Shown: positions 1 to 15,000 of the stretch, in pieces
How positions within the stretch are numbered: the first letter of the stretch is position 1
Layout: each line of letters starts with the position of its first letter
NCBI GenBank assembly: GCA_017450065.1
Contig: JAFSYI010000096.1
Span: forward strand, 1 to 64,000
Length of the DNA: 64,000 bases
Origin: Lachnospiraceae bacterium
GTDB lineage: Bacteria; Bacillota; Clostridia; Lachnospirales; Lachnospiraceae
Direction of reading: 5' to 3'
Made by a program: the position numbers and the translations under genes
Notes under the pieces: model-generated
Seen by the model: only the letters and a program-made list of their open reading frames with translations
Database searches by the model: none
Told to the model about the DNA's origin: nothing

Positions 1-3000
1 CCCTGTACAGTTCGATCGTTATATCGGGATAGCTGTAATCCGGCGCGATGTTTCCGTATGTATCCCTCGGCTCTATCCATTCCTTCGTTCCCAGTATGAC
101 TGTCTTTCCTTCCTTGTAGTCATACATCGTTTCCTCACGGACTTCTCCGTTATCGGATACAACGCAGGTATCATCGATGTTTATTACCACATCTTCGGCC
201 AATGCATACCCTTCAGGTGCAGCTGCTTCATGAAGTATATATCTTCCCTCCGGAAGTCTTACCGCCTTAACCTCTGCATACCTTGCAGCTTCCGCTGCAT
301 CGATCTTTCTTGTCGAGAACAGTACCGGCTTATCCGAGCTTATCCACTCTGCCACCTTCTCTTTTGCTTCATTATAAAGCTCAAGTGATGCTCCGCTTAA
401 GTATGATCCGTCGCTTATATCCTTCTTTGAAAGCATGATCTCAAGCGGCTTATCCTTCATTACAATGGGAGCGGGTATCGTATTGCCCTGTTCATCAACC
501 TTGAAGCTTATATCCTCTGCCATCGCATAACCGTAAGGTGCTGTGATCTCTCTTAAGATATATGATTTTCCTGCCTCAAGCCTGGTACCGTATATTACAT
601 TGTATTTTGCGTAGGCCGCTTTCTCCTCGGGTGAAAGCATTGACTCTTCGCTTACCGGTGTTATAAGTGTCTGCTTCTCTCCCGATACGAACTCAAGCAC
701 TACCCTGCCTGTCTCGTCAATTATCTGAAGAGTTGCTCCGGGAAGCTCATCGCCTCCTGTGATAACCTGCTTGGAGATAACTGCCTTAACGGATGCGTCG
801 AACATGTCAACACTCTGTGTTACCATTCCGTTGGCATCTGTCTTCTCGAATTCGGAGTAATCCTTAACCGTGAAGTACAGGTCATCTGCCTTTACATATC
901 CGGCGGGTGCCTTTGTCTCTACTACCTTATATCTCTTTCCTACCTGAAGGAGACCGTAGTTGATGAGCACTGCACCGTCAGCGGGACTTATCCATGAGAA
1001 TATCTGTGTATAGTCACTGCCTGCCTGCTCATAAAGAGCCAGCTCCGCACCTGCCACATAATCATCCGCTCCGCCGCTTAATCTCTTCTTGCTTATCTCT
1101 ACCCTTATCGGGCGGTCGTACATTGTAAGCGTTGCTTCATTTCCGGAAGCACTTTCCTTAACGCCTGCTTCGGCACTTGCGCTTGCATCCTGAGTGATCT
1201 GGATGGTTCCGTTGCCCTTAACCATGAAGGTAATTGGCTCTGCCGTGTAATATCCCTTCGGAGGCTCTGCCTCTTCAAGAGTATAGCTTCTGCCTACTTC
1301 AAGCACTGCCGCTATCGTATGAGGCTTACCTGTGCTCACCCATGACTCGATTATCTCTTCTCCATCAAGGATCCTTAACCTTGCACCTGACAGTTCTGCA
1401 TCGCTGCCCATCTCCTTCTTGGAGATCGATACATTGATGGCTGCATCCTCCATGATGATGGTCATGCCGTTGGTGCTTCCGCTTGTACGTGCGTTGGTTG
1501 TAACTGTTCCGTCTTCGTTAACGGTGAAGGTGATATCCGTCGTAAGGTTGTAGCCTATAGGCGAGGTATCCTCATGGAGCAGATAGGTCTTGCCTGCTTC
1601 GAAGCCCTTCGTACCGTTTTCTTTATCATTGTTCTCTCCGTTGCCGGAATCGGACGTACCCGTTACTGTTGTCTCAATGAGCTTAGGTGTTGTTCCGCTT
1701 ACCCATTCAAATACAGGCTTCTCCGATCTGTTACCCTTCTCATCAACCTCGTATACCTGAAGCGTTGCACCGGCCAGCTCATCCGATCCGCCGATCTCTC
1801 TCTTTGAGATGTATACCCTTATTGAGTCATCGCTCATCTGGCATACAAGCGGTGTGGTGATCGAGCCGTTTACAGTTGTTCCGTCAAGAGTCACGCTGTT
1901 GGTCCTTGCAGCATCTACTGCGGGAAGTGCGTAACCTGCGGGCGCCTTAAGCTCCTTAAAGTAATATGTTCCCCACGGAAGATCGTTTATAACAAGGCTC
2001 TGTCCGTTCACATATTCCGCAACCTTATCCGCTGCCATATACAGCTCTCCGTCCTTATAAAGCTCAAACATGGCGTCTGAAACATCAAGCTGTACCTGAC
2101 TTCCGGAAAGCTGTCTGCCAAGCTTGATGAGGCTGATGCTTCCCTTACCCTTGGTATTGGGAACTGTTGTAATCTCTGTCTTTGTACCTTCCGCATAAAC
2201 AGGTACCGTCTTTTCTGTTATCCTTCCGTCTTCATCCTTAACCGGCCTGTCATTCTCAGTTATGCTGAATTCATATCTGGTTCCGTCTGCAACATAACCT
2301 GCCAGTGCTGCCGATGCGCTGTCCTCAAGGAAGTAGTAATCGCCCATTGTAAGGTGCTCTGCCATTACCACTCCGGAGGCATCGCCCGTTACGGATGTTA
2401 CAGGTATTTCATCATTGCCCTTTCTGTATACATTGAACTTAATACCTGCTATGGCATTTCCGCTGTCCGCATCCACTTTGACGAATTTTGCCGAAGCCGT
2501 GATCTCCGAGTTAACGAAGGTGAATTCTATCGGCTCTTCCATTGTATTGCTCTTGTCTATTGTGAATGCAAGTCTGAACTTACTTACGGCATAGCTTATA
2601 CCCGAAGGTACATGTGTTTCCTCGAAGTGATAATCACCGTAGGTCAGTCTTCCGATCACATCAGCTGTTATAATGCCTTCATCATTTGTCTTATAGGTTC
2701 CTACCTTCTCGGACTTCGTATCATTAATAAGTACGAATTCCACTCCTGCAGGTGATGCGGGCTGGGTTCCCTCAAATACCTTCTTAAGAGAAACATATCC
2801 GTAGCCCTTCCTGTTGTACATGCTTGTCGACTGAGGCTGCATTACATTAGTCTTTGCATCCGCATTGTTGGCATCGATTGTAAGAGTAGCACTTCTTACC
2901 TGTGTATCCTCCGGAAGAGCTTCGTAGCCTTCCGGTACCGCTGTCTCGAGGAAGTAATATGAACCCCATTCCACATTGGATATTGTTATCTTTCCGCTGG

Positions 3001-6000
3001 AAGCCGTAGAGAATACTCCCGAGCTTGCGCCGTACTGTGCTGAAACATCTGTATCAACACCGTTCTCTGTCCTGAAGAGCTTAAACTGTGCTCCCTCAAG
3101 TGCTCTGTGTGTCTCATCATCAAGCTTTGTAAGTTCAAGAGTTCCGGTCTGACGCTTATTAACTATAGTGCCAAGCTCGATTGCGGTCTTTGTGGACTGG
3201 GCATCGATGGTAAATTCATACTTCTTACCGGGCTCTATGATCTCATATCCCTTTGGAGCCTTTGTTTCAATAAAGAAGTAATTATCCCAGTCAAGTCCGT
3301 TAACTCTTATCTCACCGTTTTCATTGGTCGTATATGTTCCGTATTCATACGAATCGCTAAACAGCGATGAAAGCGTCTGACCTATTGTCTTCGGTGTTGT
3401 TGCATACAGAGTGAACTGTGCTCCCGCAAGAGGTGCTCCGTTCTCGTCTGTCTTTCTTAAGATCACTGCTCCGTTCTCAGGAGTATTGAATACGGTCTTA
3501 TTGTCAGTAAAGCTTACTGTCTGACCGTTTGTATCGATCTTAAATGTTATAACGTCCTCATTAGGTACATAACCTGTAGGGGTAACCTCTTTGAAGTAGT
3601 ACTCGCCGAAATCAAGAGGTCCTATCTTCTCCGAACCTGTCTCATCCGCCAGTTTTCCGTTTGCATTGGTTATGTAGCTTGCCACATACTTACTGTTGGA
3701 TTCGGTTCCCTTATACAGCTCGAATACAACATCGCTCATAGGCGCCTTGGTCTCGCTGTTCTTCTTAAGCAGCTCAACATAACCACGTACGCGGTCGTTC
3801 TTTATTGCATCCACTCCTGTGAAGGAAGCTGTCAGGTTATCTCCGTCGATCGTAAATCTGTAAGGCGTTTCGTTGAGTACGTAACCTGTTATCGGTGACT
3901 TCTCGATAAGTGTATAATCACCCCACAGGAGTCCCTGTCTTTCTGCTCTTCCGTTTTCGGTCGTAAGAGTCCCGACAAGTGACTGTGTGCTCTTGCCCCA
4001 ATCCTTATAAAGTTCAAATACAACTCCGTCAAGAGGCTTATTGTCAACACTGTCGATCTTTTCAAGCTCTACGGAGCCTGTCTGTCTCGGATTGTCAGCC
4101 TCGACAAGCTGAACCTGTGTCACATTCTCCTGATCGATCCTGAAGCTGTACTTCCTGTTTTCATCGAATACATATCCTGCCGGTGCCGACTTCTCTATGA
4201 AGTAATATGAACCCCATTCAAGATTCCTTACTCCGATTATGCCTGCGCTTCCGGATACGTAATCCTTTATGAATTCTTCGTTTCCTTCTTCATCAATTCT
4301 GTAAAGTGCAAATACAGCACCTTCAAGCGTTCCTTCCCTGCTTCCGTTCACACTGTAGAACTTCTGCAGTCTGACACTGCCGTACTTGGGATAGTTGATC
4401 ACAACATTAACCGGGACATTGTCAAGAGAAAGAGTCTTTCCGTTATCCTCACCCGTCACGGTAAAGGTGTACCTTACGGTTGACAGCTTGTATGCATCCT
4501 CCGGTGTGCTCTTTTCTCTGAAGTAGTAGCTTCCCACACCGAGATTACCATAGGTGACACGTCCATACTCGTCACTCTTCACATCTGATATCTCAAGGTC
4601 TGAACCATTCTCGCCGGCTCCTGCCTTATAAAGTGTAAATACAGCGCCTTCAAGCGGAGTATCCTTATCGGTATCAGCCTTAAGGAAGCTTACAGCCGCT
4701 CTTACCGATGCGTTGATGCAGGTCTTTGATACCCTTGCTTCCGCATCTGCAGCCTGGTTCACCTCGATGGTGAAGTTAATGTGCTCATTGTTTACAAGAT
4801 ATCCTTCCGGAGCGTCTGTCTCTACGAAATAGTACGATCCGTAAGGCAGCTGCATAACCGTGATCTTACCGTTTTCAGGTGTTGTCATTGCGGTATCCGC
4901 AGTCTTTTCCGAATAACTGTATACTCCGTCCTTACCGGTTACGTATACCTTATCACCGTTCTCCGTAAACAGGCTGAATACAGCTCCTGCCAGCGGATTG
5001 GCCGGCGTTGCGTCATCAACCTTGATAAGCTCTACGTTTCCGTAAATCTTATCGTTTGTCATCGGGACGGTAAGAGGCGACTTTATGCTCTCCTCAACAT
5101 TCTGAGCATTTAATGTTATGGTATCGCTTCTCCTGTTGTCAGGCATCGCGTAGCCGTCCGGTGCCGATATCTCTTCGAAGCAGTATGAACCCCATTCAAG
5201 ATCCGTTACCGTTATCCGGCCTTCCTTATTCGTTACGTACAGTCCGTCAGCCGTATTGTTTGCTATCTGAACGGCTTCCGTACCGTCGATACGCCAGAGC
5301 TTAAATGAAGCGCCCTCAAGCGTACCCTTATTCTCACCGTCTATAGCATAGTACTTGATCAGGCCGATCTTACCCTTATCTGCCTCGTTCTTAAGTGACA
5401 GCCTGTATTCTCCTGTGTAATCAAGCTGCGTTGCGCTTATCGTGAATGTAAGCTCGGTCCTGTCTATAACATATCCTGCGGGAGCTTTGGTCTCAACAAA
5501 CTTGTAATTGCCCCACAGAAGATCGGTTACGGTTATCGTTCCGTCAGCACCGGTGGTATATACCTGTCCTTCCTTGAAGTAATTAATACCAAGAAGCGAC
5601 TCCTCCCTGTAAAGAGTGAACTCTGCTCCGGCTAGCCCGGTCTGTGTAAGTCCGTCTGCCGAGTCGGTATACTTAAATATCTCTACCCTTCCCTTAAGAG
5701 GTGTGTTCAGAGCCTTTCCGTTCTGACCGGCACTTACGACCTTATCCATATTATCCTGACTGATCGTAAATGAATACTTGTCTTCGTTGATCTCATAACC
5801 GGGTGCGGGCGTCTTCTCTTTAAAGTAGTAATTACCTGCCTTAAGATCCTTTCCGGTGATGATAACACCCTTGGCATCCGAAGTTATCTCCTCATAGCCT
5901 TCGACAGCCTTGTCATCCTTTGCAGAGTAGAGCGTAAATACAGCGCCCTGTACCGGCTCGCCGGTTACGCTGTCCTGCTTAACAAGCTTAGCCTGCCCAA

Positions 6001-9000
6001 GGATCTGGGCATTCTCTACCCTGAGTTCGTCTCCGTTAAGATCAACTGTTATCTCTTTTGATACATTTTTGGCATTTATCTCGAATGAATATGTGCTGTC
6101 TTCGTCCAGTACATATCCGTCCGGAGCCTTTGTCTCCTTAAAGTAATATGTTCCCCATTCAAGTTCGCCGGCCCTTACATATCCGTTTTCGTCGGATACA
6201 AGATCTTTTCTTATCGCTGCGCTGTCACCCTTCTTGTAAAGATCGAATACTGCGCCCTCAAGTCCGTCATTTGTACCCTTGATAACCTTCTTAAGTCTGA
6301 CTGAACCCTTCTTGGGTGTATTGATCACCATTGCATTGCCGTTCTTGTTTATGTCGGCATTGTCAAGCGTTACGGTCTTTCCGTTATCCGCCGGAGTGAT
6401 CTTAAATGAATATCTGTTGTCGGAAGGTTCATAACCTTCGGGCGCTTCCTTCTCAATGAAGTAGTAATCGCCTGCTCCGAGTCCCTTCTTGACGATCTTT
6501 CCGTCGCTTCCGCTGGTAACCGTGCCAAGATCGGTCTCATTGCCATCCTTAACCCTGATAAGGCTGAATACCGCACCTTCAAGAGGCCTTCCGTCAGCGT
6601 CCGCCTTAACGAACTCAACATTTGCCTGTATTAGGGTATTATCAAATTCATGAGATATCTCCTTACCCTGGGCATCAATACTAAACTCGTATGGCGAATC
6701 TACCTTTTTGAAACCTTCGGGTGCCTTGGTCTCATACAGACGGTATGTTCCGTAAGGAAGACCGGTCACTGAAAGTCTTGCACCGTCGGTTTCAAGAGTC
6801 TGCGGTACCGATAAGAAGCCTGCTGTCCTGTCATAGGTGTAGTGTCCTGCTTCTCCCGTAACCTTAACGTTCATCTCCGAGTTATCCTCATACTTGACAA
6901 GCTTGAATTCCGCTCCGGTTAACTCGTTGTTATTGCCGTCCATCTTGACTATGGACAGATTACCGTAGATCTTTTCATTGCTTACAGGTATTATGTTAAC
7001 TTCTACTGCTGACCTTGTATTTGTCTCATCGATCACAACAGTATTGCTGTTGGCTGCGTCGCCTTCAGGTAATACGAAGCCCTTGGGTGCTGATATCTCC
7101 CTGAAATAATATGTTCCGAAAGGAAGATTCTCAACTGTGATCTCACCTTTGTCACCGGTCGTATAAACAGTATCCGCATCCGGATAAAGCTCTCCGTCCT
7201 TATAGAGTACAAAATCGGCTCCTGCAAGTGTGTGTCCCTCGCCGTCATCCTTTATAAGCCTGATCGCGCCGGGCTCTTCCTTATTCACCGCACCCCTGTC
7301 ACCTGTCAGATCGGCTTCAAGGCTGTCAGCGCCAATGGTAAATCTGTATACTGCATTCTCATCGAGCACATAGCCTGCGGGTGCCTTTATCTCCTTAAAG
7401 AAGTAGTTACCCCACTCAAGGTTGTCGACAAATATCTGTCCGCCGTCCTTGGTAGTATATTCGCCAACCTTATGCTCATTATTTCCGAAGATTTCGGATA
7501 TCCTCTGTATTATACCGCTCGGATTGGATGAATACAGTTCAAATACAGCTCCGTCAAGCTTCCTGCTTCTGTCTGAGTTATACTTCTCGAACTTAACCTT
7601 GCCAAGCTTCCTTACATTCTCTGCAGTGATCTCTATAAGCTTATCCTGCTCACTGATACTGAACTCATACTGCTCTTCATTCAGTTCATAACCCGGTATG
7701 GCAACAGTCTCTTTGAAGTAGTAGTCACCGTACTCAAGCTCTCCGATCCTGTCCTTTGATATCATACCGTTTACGGTCTTGTATGAACCGACCTTCTCGG
7801 TAGATGCCGAAGCGCTGTCCTTGTTTATTACTCTGTAAAGCTCGAACTCAACGTCATTAAGCTTATTCTCATCATCGTTCTTATCGATCTTTACAAGCTC
7901 AACAAAGCCCTTGATGCGCTTATCCTTTATACATATGGTCTTTACATTGACTGTCTGTCTGTTATCCGGAGTATTTCTCTCATCGATCGTAAACATTCCG
8001 GCGTTCTCAACGGTTATAAGATATCCTTCCGGAGCCTTGACTTCCTTCACGTAATAGGTCCCTACAGGAATACCGTCAACTCTCAGACTTCCCTCACCGT
8101 TGGTTACATATTCAGATACAGCGCCTTTCTTATCGCTGCTGTATACATAGTTGCCGTTGCCGCCGTCCGTTGCAAATACTCTGTCTGTATAAGCGGCATC
8201 TGAATAGATCTCAAATACAGCTCCCTCAAGAACAACGGTTCCGTCCTCATTGGTCTTGATAAGCTCTACACTTCCGTATTCTCTGCTGTTAAGCATGGTT
8301 ATTATGAGCGGAGTATTAACCGATGCAGCTACGTTCTCCCTGTCGATCGTCTTGCTTTCGGTAAAGCGGTTTTCCGGAAGTACATAGCCTGCCGGTGCAG
8401 CGGTCTCCTCGAAGTAGTAGGTTCCCCACTCAAGATCCTTTACTGTTATCTGGCCGTTTGAATCAGTCTCATACAGACCATCGGGTGTCTCGGCATTGAC
8501 TATCTGTGTCTTAACGCCGTCATTATCCCTCCACAGCTTGAAGAATGCTCCCACAAGCCTGTTGCCTGTCTGCTCATCTACCTTTATAAGCTGAATGCTG
8601 CCTCTTGAAGGACCGTTGGGCATTTCGAATTTAAGCGATCCGGTAAAGTCAAGGTGTTCCGCATCGATCGTGAACTCAACCGGTGTATCGACCTTATCAT
8701 ATCCTTCCGGAGCTACGGTCTCTGTAAAGAAATAATCACCCCATTCAAGCTGTTCAGCCCTGATGATTCCATTTTCGTCGGTGGTGTAGATACCTACGAC
8801 ATCATCCTTATTGAAGATGCCAAGTATCTTTCCTTTCTTATGAAGCTCGAACTGAGCGCCTGCAAGACCTTCTCTTCCGGCGTCACCGACAGCATACTTC
8901 AGAAGCTCAGCCTGACCGGGCTTCCTGTAGTTATATGCCGTATTATCTTTTCTGCTTTCGGCATTTGCTTCTACGATGGTGCCCATGTTGGACTGGTCTA

Positions 9001-12000
9001 TCGTAAAGTAGTATCTGGAATCGTCTGCATCATAACCTTCAGGTGCCTTTGTCTCAACAAAGTAGTATGTGCCTATGTTAAGGTCTCCCTTTGTGGTAAC
9101 AAGACCTTCCGCATCAGATACTATTCTCTCGTAATTCTTAACTGCCTCGCCGTCGCCTGTGTAAAGCGCGAACTCGGCTCCCGCAAGAACTTCCTTACTC
9201 TCGGCATCCTTCTTAACAAGCTTACCGCCGCCGAGTATGATCTCATCCTCAGCTGTGCCCGCATCTACCGTGGCAGTAACGTTCTGTGCGTTTATTTCGA
9301 AACCGTATTTTGTTTCCGTATCAAGAGCATAGCCTTCGGGTGCCTTTACTTCCTTGAAGTAATATGAACCCCATTCAAGCTCTTCAGCCTTGGCATAACC
9401 GTCCTCTCCTGTTATAAGAGCACCATATCCTTCAACTGCCTTATTGCTCTTTGCATCGTACAGTGCAAATACTGCTCCCGCAAGAGGAGTGGTCTCGCCC
9501 TTTACAACCTTCTTAATGACTGCGGTTCCCTTAAGAGGAGTATTAACGATAGCCGAATAACCGTCTATCTTCTTCTCTATACCCGGCAGTGTAAGTGTCT
9601 GTCCGTTGTTCTCTGCCGTTATGGTGAAGCCGTACAGCTCCTTATTCTCTGCATATCCGGTTAAAGGCTGCTCCTCTATATAGTAGGTTCCCGTTCCAAG
9701 CCCCTTGAACTCTACAATGCCCTTTGAATCAGATACCGCAAGAGTCTGATTCATACGAACGCCGTCTATCTGCTTGGACAAAAGGAACGCAACTCCTTCA
9801 AGAGGCTTATCGTTGTTATCAACCTTTACGAACTTAACATTGGCTTTTACAAGCGAGTTCTCAAATTCCATTACTTCCTTGTAAGCCTGCTTCTGTATTT
9901 TGAAGAATTTCGGATTTTCATCCCTGTTGTAGCCTTCGGGTGCCTTCTCTTCCCTGATCAGGTAATTTCCGTAAGGAAGACCCTTAACACTGAGCACACC
10001 GTCCGCATCCGTCTCAAGCTCCATCGCTGTTCCGGACAGTGCATATTCATATACACCGGCCTGCCCTGTGGTTGTAACTTCTGTTTCCGTATCTTTCCCG
10101 GCCTCGGTAGTAACGCTGTAAAGCCTGAATGTAGCGCCCGCCAGACTCTTTCTGTCCGAATCAACCTTGTGAAGCTCAAGCTCACCGTAGATCTTCTCAT
10201 TACCTACGACAATGAGGTTAACATGGACAGTCTCTCCGTTGGCCTTTTCCTCTGCCGTCAAAGCAGCCTTGGTAGTGTCGGCATTGATAATTACCGATGA
10301 TGTCCTGGCCGCATCGCCTTCAGGAAGAACGAACCCTTCGGGAGCGACGGTCTCTATGAAGTAGTACTCGCCCCACGGAAGATCGTCAACGAAGATGGCA
10401 CCGTTTTCATCACATGTATAGGTGATATCCGAATCAGGATAACGCTCACCATCCTTATAAAGTTCAAATACAGCTCCTTCAAGTGTATGTCCTTCACCGT
10501 CATTCTTGACAAGGCGTATAGCGCCCGGAGTCTGCTTATTATAGATCGTGTACTTCTCTGTAAGGTCTATTACCAGATGACTTCCGTCCACCGTAAAGCC
10601 GTATTCCGTTTCATCGAGATCATATCCCTTCGGTGCTTCAAGCTCCCTGATCACATAGTCTATCCAGTTAAGTCCGGTGAACGCGAGCCGGCCGTTCTTA
10701 TCCGTTACACCTGTTGCAACGGGATTCTCAAGATCGGTAGCCCTGAACAGACCAAAGGTTGCACCCTTAAGAGCAATCCCGGTATCCTTATCGTATTTGA
10801 TAAGGCTTACCCTGCCCTTCTCTCTCTCATTCTCCACCTCGATCTTAATCGGATCGGAGGTATTATTCTTAATCTCAAACTCATATTTTGCTTCTTTGTC
10901 GAAGATATATCCGTCGGGAGCCGATACTTCTGCAAAGTAGTAGCTGCCATACTCAAGCGCACCGATCTTATCTGCGGTTATCACGCCGTTGTCGTCGGTT
11001 GTATAGCTTCCTATCTCCGTTCCGTCAGCTTTATACAGCTTAAACTCTGCTCCGGCAAGTGCCGAACCGTTAGTCTTGTCCTTCTTAAGAAGTTCAACAT
11101 ACCCGCGGATCTTGTCATTCTTAACGGTAACCTCTGCCTCAGCACCGTTATCCTTAACATCGAAGCTGTACTTATTGTTATTAACGATATAGCCGGCCGG
11201 TGTAATTTCAACAAAGTAGTAATCGCTGCCGTAAGGAAGACCGGATACATGGATCTCGCCCTTACTGTCTGTTGTGTATTCGCTTACCGCACCTTCTGTA
11301 TCACTTGATGCATATGCGTATACTCCGTTTGTAAGTACAGCATATACGGGATTTCCGCCTGCGTTGTACAGTCTGAACCCAACACCGGACATTACCTCCT
11401 GTGTATTTCTGTCGGACTTGACAAGCTTAACGCCTCCGCTTACCGGAGTATTGTCAACGTTAACCACAAATACGGGAGTTCCGGTAAAGTCTATAAGGCT
11501 CTTATCCGTATTGCTGTCCACAGTGAAGCTTCCCGTTGAACTCTCTGTTCCTACATATCCTGTGGGAACAGTCTCTGTATAGGTATATGTACCCCATTCA
11601 AGAGCATCGAATTCGGCAACACCGTCCTTTCCGGTCACTGCTGTCCATATCTGCTCGCTTCCGTCCTTCTTAAGAGTAAATGTAACGCCCTCAAGTGCCT
11701 TCTGCTTATCCGAAAGCAGCGGATCGTATTTCTTAAGTATACGTACTCTGAACGGTATCCTCTTATTGTAAACGGTATAGGTACCTTCGTACTCACCTCT
11801 CTGCATTGAAGCAACTATAAGCTTGTTGCTTACGGATCTGTTGACTACACCTTCTGTTCCTATTGAGAACTTCATTTCGATATCGCTGTCAAGATATCCG
11901 TAAGGATAGGTTATCTCCTCTATCCTGTAGTTACCGTAAGGCAGTTCCGAAACAGCCAGTCTTCCGCCCTGTGTCGTGAGTATGGAAACACCCTGTGTAT

Positions 12001-15000
12001 CTGTCGTGTAGGTATATGAGCCCGCACTTCCCTTTACATAGATAAGTGCATCCGTATCATCATCCTTAAGATAGAATTCCGCACCGTCAAGAGCTTCCTT
12101 ATTGGTCTCATCCTTCTTCTCAATGGCAATGGAACCCTTTCTTGCCGTATTTACAACAACAGCAAGTCCGTCCTGCTCGCCATCCGCTTCTGCAAGGTTA
12201 AGAGTTACAACCTTGTTATTGTCTTCTGCGGTTATGGCAAAGCTGTACTGCTTATCGCTCTTTATATAACCTGTGGGAGGAACAGTCTCCTCGAAATAAT
12301 ACTCGCCTGCTCCGAGACCGTTCTTAAATACGCGGCCATTTACATTGGAGGTAACCGTACCGAGATTTACGGGCTCCCCGGTTCCGTTCTTCTTATAAAG
12401 CGTAAATACCGCTCCTTCGAGAACCTTACCGTTCTCATCTGTCTTCAGGAACTCAACTCCTGCCTGGATAAGTGAATTCTCGAAATCATGCGTAATCTCT
12501 TTACCCTGGATATCAACATTGAACTCGAAAGGAGTCTCGATCCTGTTATAGCCCTTAGGTGCCTTGCTCTCGTATACACGGTATGTTCCGAAAGGAAGGT
12601 CTGTTACGCTGAGATATGCGCCGTTAGTGGTAAGAGTCTGCCTCTCCTTTACGGTCTCTGTTTCCTTATCAAAGCTATAGCTTCCGTCAGAGCCCTTAAG
12701 CGCAATGTTCTTCTCGGTTCCGTCTTCAAACTTTACAATATAGAACTCGGCACCGCTCAATTCATTTTTATCTGCATCAACCTTGCGAAGCTTTAACGAT
12801 CCGTAGATCTTCTCATTACTTACCGGTATTACATTAACATCTACCGATGAAGCCGAATTGGTCTCATTGATGGTAACCGGCTTCGTCTTTGCTGCATCCC
12901 CTGCCGGCAGTACGAACCCATCCGGTACGGATATCTCTTCAAAGTAATATGTTCCGTAAGGAAGATCGCTGATCAGGATCGAGCCTGTATTATCTGTTGT
13001 ATAAACAGTATCTTCATCCGGATAACGTTCCCCGTCCTTAAACAGTATAAAGCCGGCTCCCGCAAGGGTATGTCCCTCACCGTCATCCTTTACAAGCCTG
13101 ATGGCACCATGTTCCTCCTTGTCGGTCGCGCCCTTTGCACCCGTAAGATCTGCTTCAAGATTATCTGCATCTATCGTGAAGTAATATTTTGTTTCCTTAT
13201 CGAGTACATAGCCGACAGGAGCCTTGGTCTCCACGAAATAATATGTACCCCACGCAAGATCTTCCACGCTGATCAGTCCGCCGCCGGAAGTGGTATATGT
13301 ACCTACCTTACGATCGTCTTTTCCGAACAGGCCGGCTATCCTGCCCACGGTATCTTCGGGGTTGGTAAGCCACAGTTCATATTCTGCCCCGTCAAGCTTC
13401 TTTGTTCTGTCTGAATTGTATTTCTCAAATACAACCTTACCCTTAAGCCTGTCATTAACAGCCTTTAAGGTGATAACCTTATCCTGCTCTCTTATGCTGA
13501 AGCTGATGGGTTCGGAACTGAAGGTATATCCTTCAGCGGTTGCCGTTTCTGTAAAATAGTAATCGCCGTACTCAAGAGCTCCGATCGTATCCTTTGCTAT
13601 CTTACCGTCAACGGTCTCAAAGTGGCCGATCTTCTCATCTTCATTGCCACCCGTTACCTTAAACAGATCGAAACCGACACCGTTAAGCTTAACCTCACTG
13701 TCCTCACTGTCATACTTGTTAAGCTCTACATAACCCTTAATACGCTGATCCTTAACATATACTATCTTAAGGTTAACATTCTGTCTGTTATCCTCTGTAT
13801 TCTGCTCATCTATCGTGAAGCGTCCGGCATTCTCAACCGTTATGATATAACCTTCCGGTGCCTTTACCTCTTTGATGTAATATGTACCTACAGGGATACC
13901 GTCAAGCGTGAATGAACCTTCGTTTCCGGTAACGAACTCAGATACCGTACCGGTCTTACTGTCGCTGAAGTAGTAGGCTGCATTACCCTTGTCTTCCGCA
14001 TAAACCTTATTCTTATAGTTTGCATCCGAATAAATCTCGAACACAGCATCCTTAAGCACAACGGTTCCGTCCTCGTTCTGCTTGATAAGCTGCATGCTTC
14101 CGAGAGCCTTACCGTTGAGCATGGTTATTACTTCGGGTGTCTTAACGGAAGCCTCTATATTGTCCTTATTGAGTATTGCCTTCCCGGACATACGGTCAGC
14201 GGGAAGAATATAGCCTGCGGGTGCAGTGATCTCTTCGAAGTAGTATGTACCCCAGTCAAGTCCGGTAACCGTTATCTGACCCTCTGAATTGGTAGTGAAC
14301 AGCCCGTCCGGCGATCCGGTATTGATTATCTGCTTTGTAACTCCGTCAGCCTCCTGCCAGAGCTTAAATGCAGCGCCCGCAAGAGTGTTTCCTGTATTCT
14401 CATCCTTCTTGATGAGCTGTATGCTGCCCTTACCCGGTGTGTTATTAAGCGAAAGCTTCGTACTTCCGGAGTAATCAAGGTGCTTTGCATCTATTGTGAA
14501 ATCAATGGGTGTCTCATTCCTGTCATAACCTGTGGGCGCCTTGATCTCAACGAAGCTGTACTCTCCCCATTCAAGATCCTTAACCACGATCATACCCTTC
14601 TCATCTGTGGTATAGGTTCCTATTGTAGTCTCAGATTCAATGAGTCCAAGCAGCCTGCTTCCCTTAATCTTAAGTTCAAACTGCGCACCCTCAAGGCCTA
14701 TGATATCAGTGCCGTTCTCGGTATATTTAAACAGCTCGGCCTTACCCTTAAGCCTGTTATCATATGCCGTATTATCCTTTCTGCCCTCAGCATTGGCCTC
14801 TACGATCTGTCCCATGTTTGACTGATCAACCGTAAAGTAATACTTTGTATCCTTATCAAGCTCATATCCTTCAGGTGCCCTGGTCTCCACAAAGTAATAC
14901 GTACCTACATTAAGGTCTGCCTTTGTGGTAACCAGACCGTTCTCATCGGACTTAATGCTTTCGTAATTCTTAACAACCCTGCCGTCCGGACCGTAGAGCT

